From the NCBI GenBank assembly GCA_963556045.3, contig CAUVYA020000002.1, forward strand, positions 1,984,001 to 2,048,000: DNA of 64,000 bases. The letters run 5' to 3'. Position numbers and translations under genes: made by a program. The notes under the pieces were generated by a model. That model was not told where the DNA came from. It saw only the letters and a program-made list of their open reading frames with translations, and did no database searches. The stretch is from UBA4781 sp963556045. GTDB taxonomy: Bacteria; Chloroflexota; Anaerolineae; Anaerolineales; Anaerolineaceae. The stretch's first letter is position 1, and every line of letters begins with the position of its first letter. Below, one piece after another: positions 27,414-36,979 of this stretch.

Positions 27414-28637
27414 ATGGAACAACAAACGCAAAATAAGATTATTCTCCCCAGGGTTATTTATGGAAATCGTGGTGATATCCTGAGCCGCTGGGGTTTGATC
27501 AACGGGCTTGGCACTATTGGGCAGAATAAAATTGAGGTGTTTGCGCACCTGCCCGGTGATCTTCCCGATGCGGTTCGCGACCATTACTATCCCTACGGAA
27601 AATATCATAATTTGCTTCTCTCGAAAAATGCCCGTCAGGCTTTGCATGATTCTAACCGCATTCTATGGGGCGGGGGGTTGGATATCACCGATGAATCGAG
27701 TAAGGCAAAACTTCTTTATTTAGCAACCCTTTTTTCGTACTACCGTAAATGCGGCAAGCAAATAGACTGTGTTTTTCAGGGTGCCGGTCCTATCATGACC
27801 CGAACGGGTGAAAGATTAACCCGGCAAATACTAAGCAAGATCAATCGCTTTATCGCAAGAGATGAATACACCTATCACCTGGTGAAAAGCATGGCTCCTG
27901 AAAAGAAAGTATATCTTGCCGGAGATGCGATCTTCATGCCCGGTTTTGAAGCACAAATCGCAGATCATTCCGATCCCAAGGCAATTGCAGCTTACCTTCC
28001 TCCGTCAGGAAAACTGCTGGTCGCCATCAATATCCGGCGCTGGTTTCATTTTTCATCCGATTTGATCCCTTTCCAGATGGCAAAGAAACGCTACGAGAAT
28101 CGCGGGCAGCAGCAAATGGATCAATTAGTGGACATTTATGTTGATCTGGTGCGAAAAATTCGCCGCGAATATGATGCCAGGGTATTGCTTGTTTCTGCCT
28201 ATAATCCGGGTGTGTTCGGATGGGAAGATGATATGCCCTGGTTGAGAAAGATCAGCGCTGAATTTCCCCACGATAATGACGTGCAGCTTTTGGATGCAGA
28301 CCTGGATATGGTTGATTATCTCTCTTTGATGAGCAAAGCAGACCTGGCTGTCAGCATGCGCCTGCATTCAAGTCTGACGGTGCTGCGTTTTGGGAATCCG
28401 GCAATCAATATCAACTACTCTCCTAAAGGGTTCCATGTGTTCAAGACGCTGGGGATGGGAGAACATGCCATAGAAATTGATACTGCCATGCGCGATCCGG
28501 AACACATCTGGCAGGAGGTTCGAGTGGTTTTATCGAATCTTTCTACAGAAAAACAAAAAGTAAAAAAAGGAGTAGCCATGCTCATTGAGAAAAATATCGA
28601 TGTGCTCAGTTCTCTTTTTGCAGGTGAAAATGGATAA
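27414..28637 (+). CDS. Polysaccharide pyruvyl transferase family protein
   Basis: 407-residue GT-B-like enzyme that, by family, transfers a pyruvyl group from phosphoenolpyruvate to form a ketal on a glycan sugar (CsaB/WcaK family, PS_pyruv_trans). Signatures: 'YGNRGDILSRWGLINGL' N-terminal nucleotide-fold loop, 'RILWGGGLDIT', 'FQGAGPIMTRTGERLTRQILSKINRFIARDEYTYHLVK' and the C-terminal 'ADLAVSMRLHSSLTVLRFGNPAININYSPKG', containing the conserved S-x-R-L-H-S. The next gene overlaps its last 8 bases, so the pair is translationally coupled. Pyruvylated glycans can anchor SLH-domain surface proteins in other bacteria; whether that applies here is unknown. Confidence 0.85.
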   Translation: MEQQTQNKIILPRVIYGNRGDILSRWGLINGLGTIGQNKIEVFAHLPGDLPDAVRDHYYPYGKYHNLLLSKNARQALHDSNRILWGGGLDITDESSKAKLLYLATLFSYYRKCGKQIDCVFQGAGPIMTRTGERLTRQILSKINRFIARDEYTYHLVKSMAPEKKVYLAGDAIFMPGFEAQIADHSDPKAIAAYLPPSGKLLVAINIRRWFHFSSDLIPFQMAKKRYENRGQQQMDQLVDIYVDLVRKIRREYDARVLLVSAYNPGVFGWEDDMPWLRKISAEFPHDNDVQLLDADLDMVDYLSLMSKADLAVSMRLHSSLTVLRFGNPAININYSPKGFHVFKTLGMGEHAIEIDTAMRDPEHIWQEVRVVLSNLSTEKQKVKKGVAMLIEKNIDVLSSLFAGENG

Positions 28638-29559
28638 ACCAAAGCAAAAACCGGATTGGAAAACGGTCATCAAATGGGCTGGCACACTGATTTCGATATG
28701 TCTCTTCATCTGGCTGCTCACACGTATGAACTGGCAACAAGCCTGGGTCATCTTACGAGACATGCCGTTCTATGTTTACATACTGTCGATTCTCCTTTTC
28801 TTTATCGGACAATTCCTTAATTCTCTGCGCTGGTATATTCTACTAAAAGCACAGGATGTGCCGATAAGTCTCAAAGAAACTTTTCAGATATTTCTGGGTG
28901 GAGCATTTGCCTCCAATTTTTTACCCTCAACAATCGGGGGTGACAGTTTACGATTCCTTGCGGTCGCCCGGATAACCAGAGATCAGCCATTGGGTTTGGC
29001 TTCCGTTATTTTGGATCGCGTGGTTAACGTTCTGGCAACTTGTACGCTCATCCCATTCAGTATTTCAGTTTTGAATTCCACCGGACTACATATTAACAGT
29101 GATATGTTCGTGTTTGCAGGTTTGGGTTTGAAGGATGGGAAAATTGGTCAGTGGTTCAAACGCATATTTCAGAAGTATGGAGATCTGTTCAAACGCTGGC
29201 TTAAAAAACCGATTTCTTTGATCAAAGCCTTTATCGTTGCATGGTTATCGACGATGGTGGTTCTGGTTGGAATTTGGGTGCTGGCGCGCGGAATTGGAAT
29301 ACCGGTTAACCTGTGGCAGGTGGTTGGAGTGAATACGGTTTCATATTTTATAACCCTGTTGCCCATCTCCATCTCGGGCTATGGTTTGCGAGAGATCACC
29401 CTTACCAGCCTCTATACGCTCATGGGGGCAACCCTCGAACAGGCTACTGCTCTTGCCTTGATCACACGTGTTTTTTCCACACTGGTGACGCTGCCCGGCG
29501 TGATCTGGATGCAGAGGATCATAGCCGATTCAAAAACCGTTGAACAATCAAATGATTGA
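28630..29559 (+). CDS. LPG-synthase-TM/AglD-like membrane protein (UPF0104)
   Basis: 309 residues, about seven or eight TM helices. The pattern 'FLNSLRWYILLKAQDVPISLKETFQIFLGGAFASNFLPSTIGGDSLRFLAVARI' near residues 60-120 and the C-terminal 'VNTVSYFITLLPISISGYGLREITLTSLYTLMGATLEQATALALITRV' are hallmarks of the lysylphosphatidylglycerol synthase TM region/UPF0104 family. Members act in lipid or lipid-linked sugar translocation or modification. I chose ATG 28630 (AGGTGA upstream) which overlaps the stop of the pyruvyl transferase by 8 bases. It converges on and overlaps a GT4 gene by 12 bases at its 3' end. Confidence 0.83.
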   Translation: MDKPKQKPDWKTVIKWAGTLISICLFIWLLTRMNWQQAWVILRDMPFYVYILSILLFFIGQFLNSLRWYILLKAQDVPISLKETFQIFLGGAFASNFLPSTIGGDSLRFLAVARITRDQPLGLASVILDRVVNVLATCTLIPFSISVLNSTGLHINSDMFVFAGLGLKDGKIGQWFKRIFQKYGDLFKRWLKKPISLIKAFIVAWLSTMVVLVGIWVLARGIGIPVNLWQVVGVNTVSYFITLLPISISGYGLREITLTSLYTLMGATLEQATALALITRVFSTLVTLPGVIWMQRIIADSKTVEQSND

Positions 29560-30699
29560 ATGGGATTGGTCGTTCAGGATCTCTTCCATTACATTCTGAT
29601 ATTGTGCAATGATCCCATGGATATCGAATTTTTCTGAATACGTTCGGCTCTTCTGTTTGAATTGTAATAGCAGCTTTTCATCCGTGAGCAGTTTTTTCAA
29701 GGCAGTTGCAAAACTAGTTTGATCATCAGGATCAACGAGGAAACCACTTTTTCCATCCAGCACCAGATCTGTGCATCCCCCTATATTGGATAATACAGTT
29801 GCCAGTCCGGCAGCAATTGCCTGTACACCGGCGATGGGCAATCCTTCTGAGCGAGAGGGCATGAAGAGAATGTCACTGTGTTGATATACCTCAAGAACCT
29901 GATCCGGATCAATCCAACCGGTCAGGGTGAAACGTTCCTGCAATCCGAATCCTTGAATTGCTTTTTCTACGATTGGCTTGAGAGGACCGTCACCCATCAT
30001 GACACAATTCCAGGGCAGTTCTCGCAATTCCTGCAGCGCATTGACGATCATGAGAGGATTTTTCTGTTCCATAAAACGACCGGCAAAAACGATCTGAATG
30101 GGATGGTGAATACCAGGATGGATAGGTTTTATTGCCTTTGTATCTACGCCATTGAAAATAACCTGAGGCTTGATCTCAGGGTAGCTTTGCTGTGCCAGCT
30201 CCTGGGTGAAATGGCTGACGGTTATAATGCGTTTTGCATCTCTCCAGATGTTTTTGGTAAAAGGATACAGGAACCGAAACCACTTCCCGGTTTTTTCCGG
30301 TACGCCCCCGGGAATGTCTCCCAGATGGGCAGTGAGAAAATAGGGGATATGATGTTTGCGCGATAACATTCGCGCGGCAGCACCCGCGGGGACGGCAAAA
30401 TGTCCCTGGATGATGTCTGGTTTCCAGGTTCGCATGAGACGATTGCCTGCAAAATAGGCGCTGATGATGAAAGCGCTCATGTCTTTCAATGTAGCCTGGT
30501 AAGCGGATTTTCTGAGAGAAGGAACACGGATGATCTCGTAATGAGAATAGCATTCGCTTTCAGGAAGGTCATCAAATTGAGGGGTGATCAGTTTGACTTC
30601 GTGACCCTGCTGGCTGAAACCTACGTTCAGGTCGCGGGCGACTCTTCCACCTCCACCGCCGACCGGTGGGTACTCATGGTTGAGAACGAGGATGCGCAT
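29548..30699 (-). CDS. Glycosyltransferase family 4 (1)
   Basis: 383-residue GT-B retaining glycosyltransferase, cytoplasmic. N-terminal 'LVLNHEYPPVGGGGGRVARDLNVGFSQQGHEV' acceptor-domain loop and C-terminal donor-domain motif 'SDILFMPSRSEGLPIAGVQAIAAGLATVLSNIGGCTDLV' containing the E-x7-E-like sugar-nucleotide site. Expected to add one sugar from a nucleotide sugar to the growing lipid-linked glycan; sugar unknown. It lies 6 bases after the stop of the GT2 gene on the same strand, and its own 3' end overlaps the converging UPF0104 gene by 12 bases. Confidence 0.9.
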   Translation of the reverse strand: MRILVLNHEYPPVGGGGGRVARDLNVGFSQQGHEVKLITPQFDDLPESECYSHYEIIRVPSLRKSAYQATLKDMSAFIISAYFAGNRLMRTWKPDIIQGHFAVPAGAAARMLSRKHHIPYFLTAHLGDIPGGVPEKTGKWFRFLYPFTKNIWRDAKRIITVSHFTQELAQQSYPEIKPQVIFNGVDTKAIKPIHPGIHHPIQIVFAGRFMEQKNPLMIVNALQELRELPWNCVMMGDGPLKPIVEKAIQGFGLQERFTLTGWIDPDQVLEVYQHSDILFMPSRSEGLPIAGVQAIAAGLATVLSNIGGCTDLVLDGKSGFLVDPDDQTSFATALKKLLTDEKLLLQFKQKSRTYSEKFDIHGIIAQYQNVMEEILNDQSHSII

Positions 30700-30705
30700 G
30701 AAGAG

Positions 30706-31677
30706 TTATTCTTTCCCTGTGGAGGGTTGAGATTTCCCATTAATGATTGTGCGAATGGTGTAAGTGGGTTTATTCTGTGATTCATGATAGGTCCGAACCA
30801 GCAGTTCTGCGATGAATCCCATCAAAACTGATTGAAATCCCATGATCACGCTGGTAACACTGATCAAAAACCAGGGTGTTGCGGTCACCGACACCTGGAA
30901 CCATACACGGCGGATGAAAAGATAGAGCAGTACCAATCCGCCTGCGATGATTAGGGAGATGCCCAATCCTCCAAAAAGATAAATGGGTTTATTGGCAAAT
31001 GTTGTCAGAAATTTTACGGTGAAAAGGTCGAGGATGACTTTAAAGGTGCGCTCCAACCCATACTTAGCCTTGCCAAATTTCCTGGGGTGGTGATGTACCC
31101 GCACTTCTGCTATCTTCGCACCAACCGAATCAGCATAGACCGGAATGAAACGATGCATTTCACCATAAAGATGAAAACCCGATAGTACTTCTCTGCGATA
31201 GGCTTTGAGCGTGCAGCCATAATCATGCAGCTGCACACCGGTAACGTAGGATATCAGCCAGTTCGCCATTTTAGAGGGCAGAACACGCGTTAAAAATGTA
31301 TCATGGCGATCGTAGCGCCAGCCGCTGACCACGTCATAACCTTCATCCAGTTTATCCAGCATCATTGGAATATCTGCAGGATCATTCTGCATATCGGCAT
31401 CACACAACACAACGATATCTCCACTGGAATGATCGATTCCTGCTGCAATGGCTGCTGTTTGACCAAAGTTGCGACGCAGAACGATCACACTCACATGACC
31501 GGGATCTTTTTCGGAAATTGCCTGCATTTCTTTACTGCTTTCATCTGTGCTGCCATCATCCACCATGATCAATTCCCATTGTTTTTTCAACGGCGTAATG
31601 GCTTTAATGATCGCCTCGTAGACGAGATGAATATTTTCCTGTTCATTGTAAACCGGCACTACGATAGAAAGATCCAT
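30706..31677 (-). CDS. Polyprenyl-phosphate glycosyltransferase, GT2 DPM1/DPG-like
   Basis: 323 residues. N-terminal GT-A domain: 'LSIVVPVYNEQENI', V-D-D-G-S-T-D, 'RRNFGQTAAIAAGIDHSSGDIVVLCDADMQNDP' (D-A-D/Q-N-D-P), 'DYGCTLKAYRREVL'. Two C-terminal TM helices (about 235-260 and 270-300) make it the GtrB/DPMS type that forms polyprenyl-monophosphate sugars. Such lipids are the donors of GT-C enzymes, of which this region has six candidates. The start was set at ATG 31677 (AGGAG six bases upstream); ATG 31680 is immediately adjacent. It precedes the GT4 gene in the same transcript. Confidence 0.9.
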   Translation of the reverse strand: MDLSIVVPVYNEQENIHLVYEAIIKAITPLKKQWELIMVDDGSTDESSKEMQAISEKDPGHVSVIVLRRNFGQTAAIAAGIDHSSGDIVVLCDADMQNDPADIPMMLDKLDEGYDVVSGWRYDRHDTFLTRVLPSKMANWLISYVTGVQLHDYGCTLKAYRREVLSGFHLYGEMHRFIPVYADSVGAKIAEVRVHHHPRKFGKAKYGLERTFKVILDLFTVKFLTTFANKPIYLFGGLGISLIIAGGLVLLYLFIRRVWFQVSVTATPWFLISVTSVIMGFQSVLMGFIAELLVRTYHESQNKPTYTIRTIINGKSQPSTGKE

Positions 31678-31973
31678 CATTCTCTCCTGAAAAAACAAAT
31701 TAGTTCGTTATGAGCGTACTCATCGATCGGAATAGGATCCAGCATCGATAGAATTGTTCCAAGTTTATTCATTTTACAACATCCCTGCAAAAGGTGGAAT
31801 TATATTAACAAGAAGAGATATCCTTTTTCTATTTCATCTGGTGTGTTTATTTCCAAAAATGACGGTACAGCATGCTGATCCAAAGCTTCCAGGCATCCTA
31901 TTCTACATTCATCTAAATTATTGATTACGCGTGTTCGGCTTTGTCTGCTGGGGAAGCGTGAGAAATTAAAGGA

Positions 31974-33533
31974 TTATTCAACAGCCCCATTGTTATTAAT
32001 GTCTTTTATCGTTTTTCGTTTTTTACAATGATCATACAGCAGAAACACGACCAGCAAAATTACGATAACCCCGAACAACATCATCACCATCTGTGTGAAT
32101 GGCAATCGCGCCCATAATTTGTAGTATCTGCTGAGATACCACTGCAGGAAGAACAAACAAAAAACAGACACGATCGCATATACACGGCTGAGCCAGGGAT
32201 TCTTATTTTCTTTAAAATGTATCCATGCCCAGCTGGTGATGACAGTGATCCAGGGTAGTATCAATGTGCGGTAGCGGGGGTTATCCCATTGATCCCCGCC
32301 TGCACGCAATGAAGAGAGGAAGATCCATAAGAAGATGAATACGGTTGTTACCACAAGTAACCTTCTCTTTTTTTGATCTTCTTCTTTTCGCATGAAAAAA
32401 GGAGTTATCAGCAAAGCGGGTGCTACGGCATACCAGCCGATGGAACGGATAATGGCGATGATGCGCATGATGGCAATACCCGGATAGGCGATGGCAGCAG
32501 GGAGGACCGGCTGAAGCACACCGTAAACGACCAGGAAGGGAATACGGAATTGTTCTCCGATGGTATCCAATTCGAATTGAACTCGTCCAGAGCTGCTTTC
32601 CATTAAGTAGAGATCCCAGCGAGCGGTGTCTACCAGCCAGTTCCAGCTTACAAGGATTCCAATCGCCGCGATCACCACCAGCGCAATGCTGCGCACCAAT
32701 TTTGTTTTTCCATGATTTTCATCGGGTGTATGGCTTGCCCACATCCACAGCGCTGCCAGGATCGCGATTGCCAGCGCAGATCTCGTTGAAATTAACAACA
32801 GCATAAGAAATATGAGGATAGTTGTGATATTACCGGAATGTGTATTGCTTTTTGGACGACCGATACTCCACAGCAGGATACAGCTCAATCCAATAATGAT
32901 CGGTTCACGCATTTGTGATCCTCCCAGGATCACGCTTTCAGGATAGAGCGCCAGCAGCCAGCTTGCCAGCGTGGCGGTTTTGGGATTGAAGCGTTCCTGA
33001 ACAGCCTGCCAGAAAAAAGGGATGCCCAGGCTGCTGATGAAGGCGGTCAAAAGCAGGATCAGCAACGGGCGATGAGCATCCGGACTGAGGAAGCGGTATA
33101 CTCCGGCACTGAACGACAGCATACCACCGTACTGGTCAGTATAGAAATCATCTTTAAATCCGGCGAAAACAGATTCATCAGAACTGGCGATCTGCCATGC
33201 ATCCGTATCCCTGCGGTAGGCATCCAGGTAGAGATAGCCTGCCTGAGGTGGTTCTTCTTCATAACCGAAAATGGGCAGCAGTAAAAAGAGGGCGATACCT
33301 GTGCAGAGGCGCAGGAAAAAATTGACAGCCGTGATGGTCTTCACATGTTTTTGGGTCTGTAATTTGTCGAAGGCGAGAAGGATAAGGAAAAGAAAGACAA
33401 ACGCAATAACGCTCCCTCCCAGCCAGGCGGTCAACAGGTTTCTGCCGGGATTCACCAGTACAACTATCAGCCCCAGCAATCCGGCGGCGGGGAGAGAGAT
33501 TTTAAGATTCTTAATCAGGTCCTTTTTCATCAA
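31974..33533 (-). CDS. Multi-pass GT-C-like membrane protein, PMT/GT39-type (5)
   Basis: 519 residues with about 11 hydrophobic segments. The first extracytoplasmic loop carries acidic motifs 'YLDAYRRDTDAWQIA' and 'DDFYTDQYGGMLSFSAGVYRFLSPDAHRPLLILLL', and later 'LYPESVILGGSQMREPIIIGLSCILLW', the arrangement typical of GT39/ArnT-like enzymes. Probably transfers a sugar from a polyprenyl-phosphate lipid or polymerises units outside the membrane. Its 5' end overlaps the 3' end of the GT4 gene by 23 bases, placing it last in the minus-strand glycan operon from the UDP-sugar dehydrogenase. Confidence 0.68.
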   Translation of the reverse strand: MMKKDLIKNLKISLPAAGLLGLIVVLVNPGRNLLTAWLGGSVIAFVFLFLILLAFDKLQTQKHVKTITAVNFFLRLCTGIALFLLLPIFGYEEEPPQAGYLYLDAYRRDTDAWQIASSDESVFAGFKDDFYTDQYGGMLSFSAGVYRFLSPDAHRPLLILLLTAFISSLGIPFFWQAVQERFNPKTATLASWLLALYPESVILGGSQMREPIIIGLSCILLWSIGRPKSNTHSGNITTILIFLMLLLISTRSALAIAILAALWMWASHTPDENHGKTKLVRSIALVVIAAIGILVSWNWLVDTARWDLYLMESSSGRVQFELDTIGEQFRIPFLVVYGVLQPVLPAAIAYPGIAIMRIIAIIRSIGWYAVAPALLITPFFMRKEEDQKKRRLLVVTTVFIFLWIFLSSLRAGGDQWDNPRYRTLILPWITVITSWAWIHFKENKNPWLSRVYAIVSVFCLFFLQWYLSRYYKLWARLPFTQMVMMLFGVIVILLVVFLLYDHCKKRKTIKDINNNGAVE

Positions 33534-34668
33534 AGCCCTCCAAACTTTTGATCAATGCCAATGTTTTTTGTGCGCGTACCAGCCAGCAGTACTGCTGAGC
33601 TTCTCGTTTGGCATTTTGTGATAATCGCTCACGTTCTTGTTTGTTTTCAACCAAACTCAGGATTGTTGAGATCCATGCCTGGCTGTCGTCGGGTGGGCAA
33701 AACAGGGCGGTTCGATCAGAGAGGATTTCATGAAACACGGGGATCTCACTGGCGACGATGGCTCGACCGCTTGCCATGTAATCAAACATTTTCATAGGAT
33801 TGATCACTTTCGCGATATTTCCACCGCTGCTGCCTGAAATCTGTTTCCCATAGGGCATGACCAGGATATCACACGCTGCCTGATACAGCGGGATATGTTG
33901 ATTGGGGATGAAGCCTGCCAGGATGACGTTCTGGATGCGGCGCTCTGCCAATTCTGCGCGCCAGGGTTGAATGTGCTCTTCTTTTCCCCCGACCCACAGA
34001 AACTGGATGTTTGGCAGATTGATCGCCAGATCCAGCAGCAATTCCACACCGCGACCACGATAGAAATGCCCTGTAAAGCCGACTGTGACGTTCTCTGGCA
34101 GCCCCAGTTTTCGTCGTGCTTCCACAGGGTCTGGCAGGGAGGCATAGCGTTGCGGATCGGTTCCATTAGGTGCGATCTGCAAAGAACCATCTTTGAACGC
34201 AAATCCGTATTGCTCTTGCAGACCATCTGCCAGCGCCTGCGTGGTGGTGAGGGTCAGGGTATTCTCTTGATAACGGATATAGCGCTTAAAAAATAGTGGT
34301 CCAAAATTTCCCATGGGAAAATCATGAAATTCCATCACTACCGGCTTGTTTTTTCTCTGGGCGAAAACGGCGCTTTGCAATGCCCAGGTGTAGATGATAT
34401 CCGCTTTCCAATCCAGCGCATGTTGTACGGATCGCCAGCTGAAATCATATCGTTTCATATATCTGTTGAACGGCAGCCATTCCAGCGAGAACTCTTCTTG
34501 CAATCCATATATTTCTGCCAGTTCAGACCATTCTGCTTTTTTAAATTCCGGCACCCACAATTTCACATCTTGCCCGCACTGTTGGAGGGCATGACATACT
34601 TTCATAGCCTGAATGCTGTTTGCTGTTCTGGATGGAATTTGAGAAGTGGTGATGCAGGCAATCTTCAT
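33511..34668 (-). CDS. Glycosyltransferase family 4 (2)
   Basis: 385-residue GT-B glycosyltransferase. N-terminal acceptor domain 'IACITTSQIPSRTANSIQAMKVCHALQQCGQDV'; C-terminal donor domain with 'VTVGFTGHFYRGRGVELLLDLA' and 'DILVMPYG...SGSSGGNIAKVINPMKMFDYMASGRAIVASEIPVFHEIL', where the KMFDYMASG stretch is the usual sugar-nucleotide contact. Cytoplasmic, adds a sugar to the lipid-linked precursor. It overlaps the flippase gene by 4 bases (ATGA-type coupling) and the next GT-C-like gene by 23 bases. Confidence 0.9.
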   Translation of the reverse strand: MKIACITTSQIPSRTANSIQAMKVCHALQQCGQDVKLWVPEFKKAEWSELAEIYGLQEEFSLEWLPFNRYMKRYDFSWRSVQHALDWKADIIYTWALQSAVFAQRKNKPVVMEFHDFPMGNFGPLFFKRYIRYQENTLTLTTTQALADGLQEQYGFAFKDGSLQIAPNGTDPQRYASLPDPVEARRKLGLPENVTVGFTGHFYRGRGVELLLDLAINLPNIQFLWVGGKEEHIQPWRAELAERRIQNVILAGFIPNQHIPLYQAACDILVMPYGKQISGSSGGNIAKVINPMKMFDYMASGRAIVASEIPVFHEILSDRTALFCPPDDSQAWISTILSLVENKQERERLSQNAKREAQQYCWLVRAQKTLALIKSLEGFDEKGPD

Positions 34669-36005
34669 GCTGCAATTTCTCCAGTATCTAATTTTTCACG
34701 TCGCTCAATTTCTTTCCATCCTTTGAAAACGATGAGTCCAATGGATATAACAAAGAATGCTGAAAGAAGACCAGCCTCTACGTTCAATCCAAGGGTTGGT
34801 ACCAGCAACACGGTAAGGATCATCTTAGCAATGCCGCTGAATAAACTGGCGCGGTATGGCGTAAGCGGCATATCCAGAGATAACAGCAGTGGTCGATTCC
34901 AGAAGAAAATGTTGGCAAAACCCAATCCGACCAGGAAGATCATCATAGACTGATAGGCAGGCACAAAATCCGCTCCATAAATGGAAAGCAGCCATTTCCC
35001 AAAAATTGCCAATCCGATCGAGGCGCCAATTGTCCAAACACCTGAGATGGTGGTGATCTTTCGTAGAAGATCTTTGACCTGCCCCCATGCTTTTTGGGTG
35101 ATGGCGCGATTGATCTCCGGGTAGGTGGTGGAAATGAAAGGGGTAATGGGCATTTGTACGAAATTAATGATTGCAAGAGCTGCTTTTACATACCCTGCTT
35201 CCAGCGGGGTCAAAAAATAGGCTGCCCATAAGACTTCATTATCGCGCACCAGCATGATGATGGTACTGCTGATGTTGGTGCTGAAAGCGAATTTTGCCAG
35301 TTCCTTGATGGGTGGAAGGTAGGAGAAAGGGGTTCGCTGCCAGCCTTTTCCAAGGGTTTCGCGCAGTTCTTTAAATCCGATGATGGCAGTGCCGATCCCG
35401 AGCACGAATTTCCCTGCCATATAGGCGATCACGATTTCCAGCAAGCCGCCCTGGCTGAAGTATGCCCATACGATGATCAGTGCAGTAAAAAGATTGCTGA
35501 TAAAGGTGACGATCGCTTGAATGCGGAATTTTCCATTCACCTGCAGCACACCGGTAGTGGTTTCCATGAAAAGGTTGGCAAGGATGATAGTTCCGTATAA
35601 TATGAACTGCGGAGCCAGAGTCGGATCATCCGCCATAGTTCTGGCTGCATAAGGTGCGAATAATACGCAAAACAGGAACGAAAGAATGGCTGTAACGGAT
35701 TCGGCGATCAGGGAGGCTTTGACAATGGCAGCAGCCTTTTCTGTTTCCTTTTTTTCCATTGCTTCACCGTAATATTTCACCACCAGCTCGTTCATGCGGA
35801 AGGAGAACAGGCGGTTGAGCGTGGAAGCGAAGGTGGTTATGGTTCCGATCACGCCGAAACCCATAATACCCAGCAGCCGTCCGGTCAATACGCTCTGTAC
35901 TACGCTGAATACATTACTGAACAGGAGATATCCGGAGTTGCGCAGGACTCTGATAATGGTATGGTCCTGACTCCAGTTTTCCCACATCTGTTTGACAGTT
36001 TTCAT
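34665..36005 (-). CDS. Oligosaccharide flippase, Wzx/MATE-like
   Basis: 446 residues, about 12-14 TM helices. The N-terminal 'RNSGYLLFSNVFSVVQSVLTGRLLGIMGFGVIGTITTFASTLNRLFSFRMNELVVKYYGEAMEKKE' is characteristic of polysaccharide biosynthesis transporters (MOP superfamily) that flip lipid-linked repeat units. Its presence beside GT4, epimerase and dehydrogenase genes marks a Wzx/Wzy-like or lipid-linked glycan pathway. It overlaps its neighbours on both sides by 4 bases. Confidence 0.88.
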   Translation of the reverse strand: MKTVKQMWENWSQDHTIIRVLRNSGYLLFSNVFSVVQSVLTGRLLGIMGFGVIGTITTFASTLNRLFSFRMNELVVKYYGEAMEKKETEKAAAIVKASLIAESVTAILSFLFCVLFAPYAARTMADDPTLAPQFILYGTIILANLFMETTTGVLQVNGKFRIQAIVTFISNLFTALIIVWAYFSQGGLLEIVIAYMAGKFVLGIGTAIIGFKELRETLGKGWQRTPFSYLPPIKELAKFAFSTNISSTIIMLVRDNEVLWAAYFLTPLEAGYVKAALAIINFVQMPITPFISTTYPEINRAITQKAWGQVKDLLRKITTISGVWTIGASIGLAIFGKWLLSIYGADFVPAYQSMMIFLVGLGFANIFFWNRPLLLSLDMPLTPYRASLFSGIAKMILTVLLVPTLGLNVEAGLLSAFFVISIGLIVFKGWKEIERREKLDTGEIAA

Positions 36006-36979
36006 TCGGTTGAGACCTGGCTAGCCCAGGAATGTTCCTTCAGGTACCACTCGATCAATCGAGGGATACCTATTTCGAGGGAAACCTGTGGCTGCCATCC
36101 CAGCATTTCCCTGGCTTTGCTGACATCCGCCCAGCTTGCATTCATATCTGCTGGATGGGCGGGGAGGTACTGCAGTGATGCTTTCTTATGTAGCAGAGAT
36201 TCCATTTTTGTTACCAGATCGTTAATGGAAATGGTCTGATGCCCTCCCAGGTTGATGATCTCATATCCCAGCGGTTTCAAAGCCTGAATGGTTCCCCGCG
36301 CAATATCATCCACATAGGTGAAACCGCGGGTCTGATTGCCATCTCCAAAAATAGTAACCGGCTCTCCCTCTGCGATCCATTTGGTAAATCGGAACATGGA
36401 CATGCCCGGTCTGCCGGCTGGTCCGTACACCGTGAAATAACGTACAACGGTAACGTCAATATTTTCAAGATAATGATAGCTGTAGCTCAATGTTTCGGCA
36501 GCTTTTTTGCTGGCGGCATACGGCTGCAGTGGATGGCTGGAATCAGCCCCTTCAGGTGTTGGGTAGGGTGCGTCATCGCCGTAGATGCTGGATGTGGAAG
36601 CCAGGATGAATTTGCTGATCTTTTCCTGTTTGCACACCTCGAGCAGGTTCAACGTTCCATTCACATTGGTGTTGTAATATGACCAGGGATCCAGCACAGA
36701 ATCTCGTACACCGGCTTTGGCAGCCAGATTGATGATGCCATCGATCCTGGGTGATGTGGCGCAGATCTCCTTTAAACGAGCGAAGTCACAGATATCATCG
36801 CGATAAAAAGTAAAACCTTCTTGTGATTGCAGACGTTCTAATCGCCATTCTTTTAAACGTAGATCATAAACCGGATCAAAATTATCAATGCCGATGACGC
36901 TGTGTCCATCTTGCAGCAGGAATTCACATACCTTCGATGCAATGAATCCGGCTGCACCGGTAACGAAATAATTTGCCAT
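36002..36979 (-). CDS. UDP-sugar 4-epimerase (SDR), UDP-glucuronate 4-epimerase-like
   Basis: 325-residue extended SDR. Cofactor motif 'FVTGAAGFIASKVCEFLL' (GxxGxxG), catalytic Ser in 'LASTSSIYGDD' and Y-A-A-S-K (YxxxK), and substrate region 'YFTVYGPAGRPGMSMFRFTKWIAEG'. The N-terminal 'GIDNFDPVYDLRLKEWRLERL' matches the pattern of UDP-glucuronate 4-epimerases (IDNxNDYYDxxLKxxRL), and a UDP-sugar dehydrogenase gene abuts it, so conversion of UDP-GlcA (or a HexNAcA equivalent) to its C4 epimer is the best guess. It shares one base with the dehydrogenase stop and overlaps the flippase by 4. Confidence 0.88.
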   Translation of the reverse strand: MANYFVTGAAGFIASKVCEFLLQDGHSVIGIDNFDPVYDLRLKEWRLERLQSQEGFTFYRDDICDFARLKEICATSPRIDGIINLAAKAGVRDSVLDPWSYYNTNVNGTLNLLEVCKQEKISKFILASTSSIYGDDAPYPTPEGADSSHPLQPYAASKKAAETLSYSYHYLENIDVTVVRYFTVYGPAGRPGMSMFRFTKWIAEGEPVTIFGDGNQTRGFTYVDDIARGTIQALKPLGYEIINLGGHQTISINDLVTKMESLLHKKASLQYLPAHPADMNASWADVSKAREMLGWQPQVSLEIGIPRLIEWYLKEHSWASQVSTE

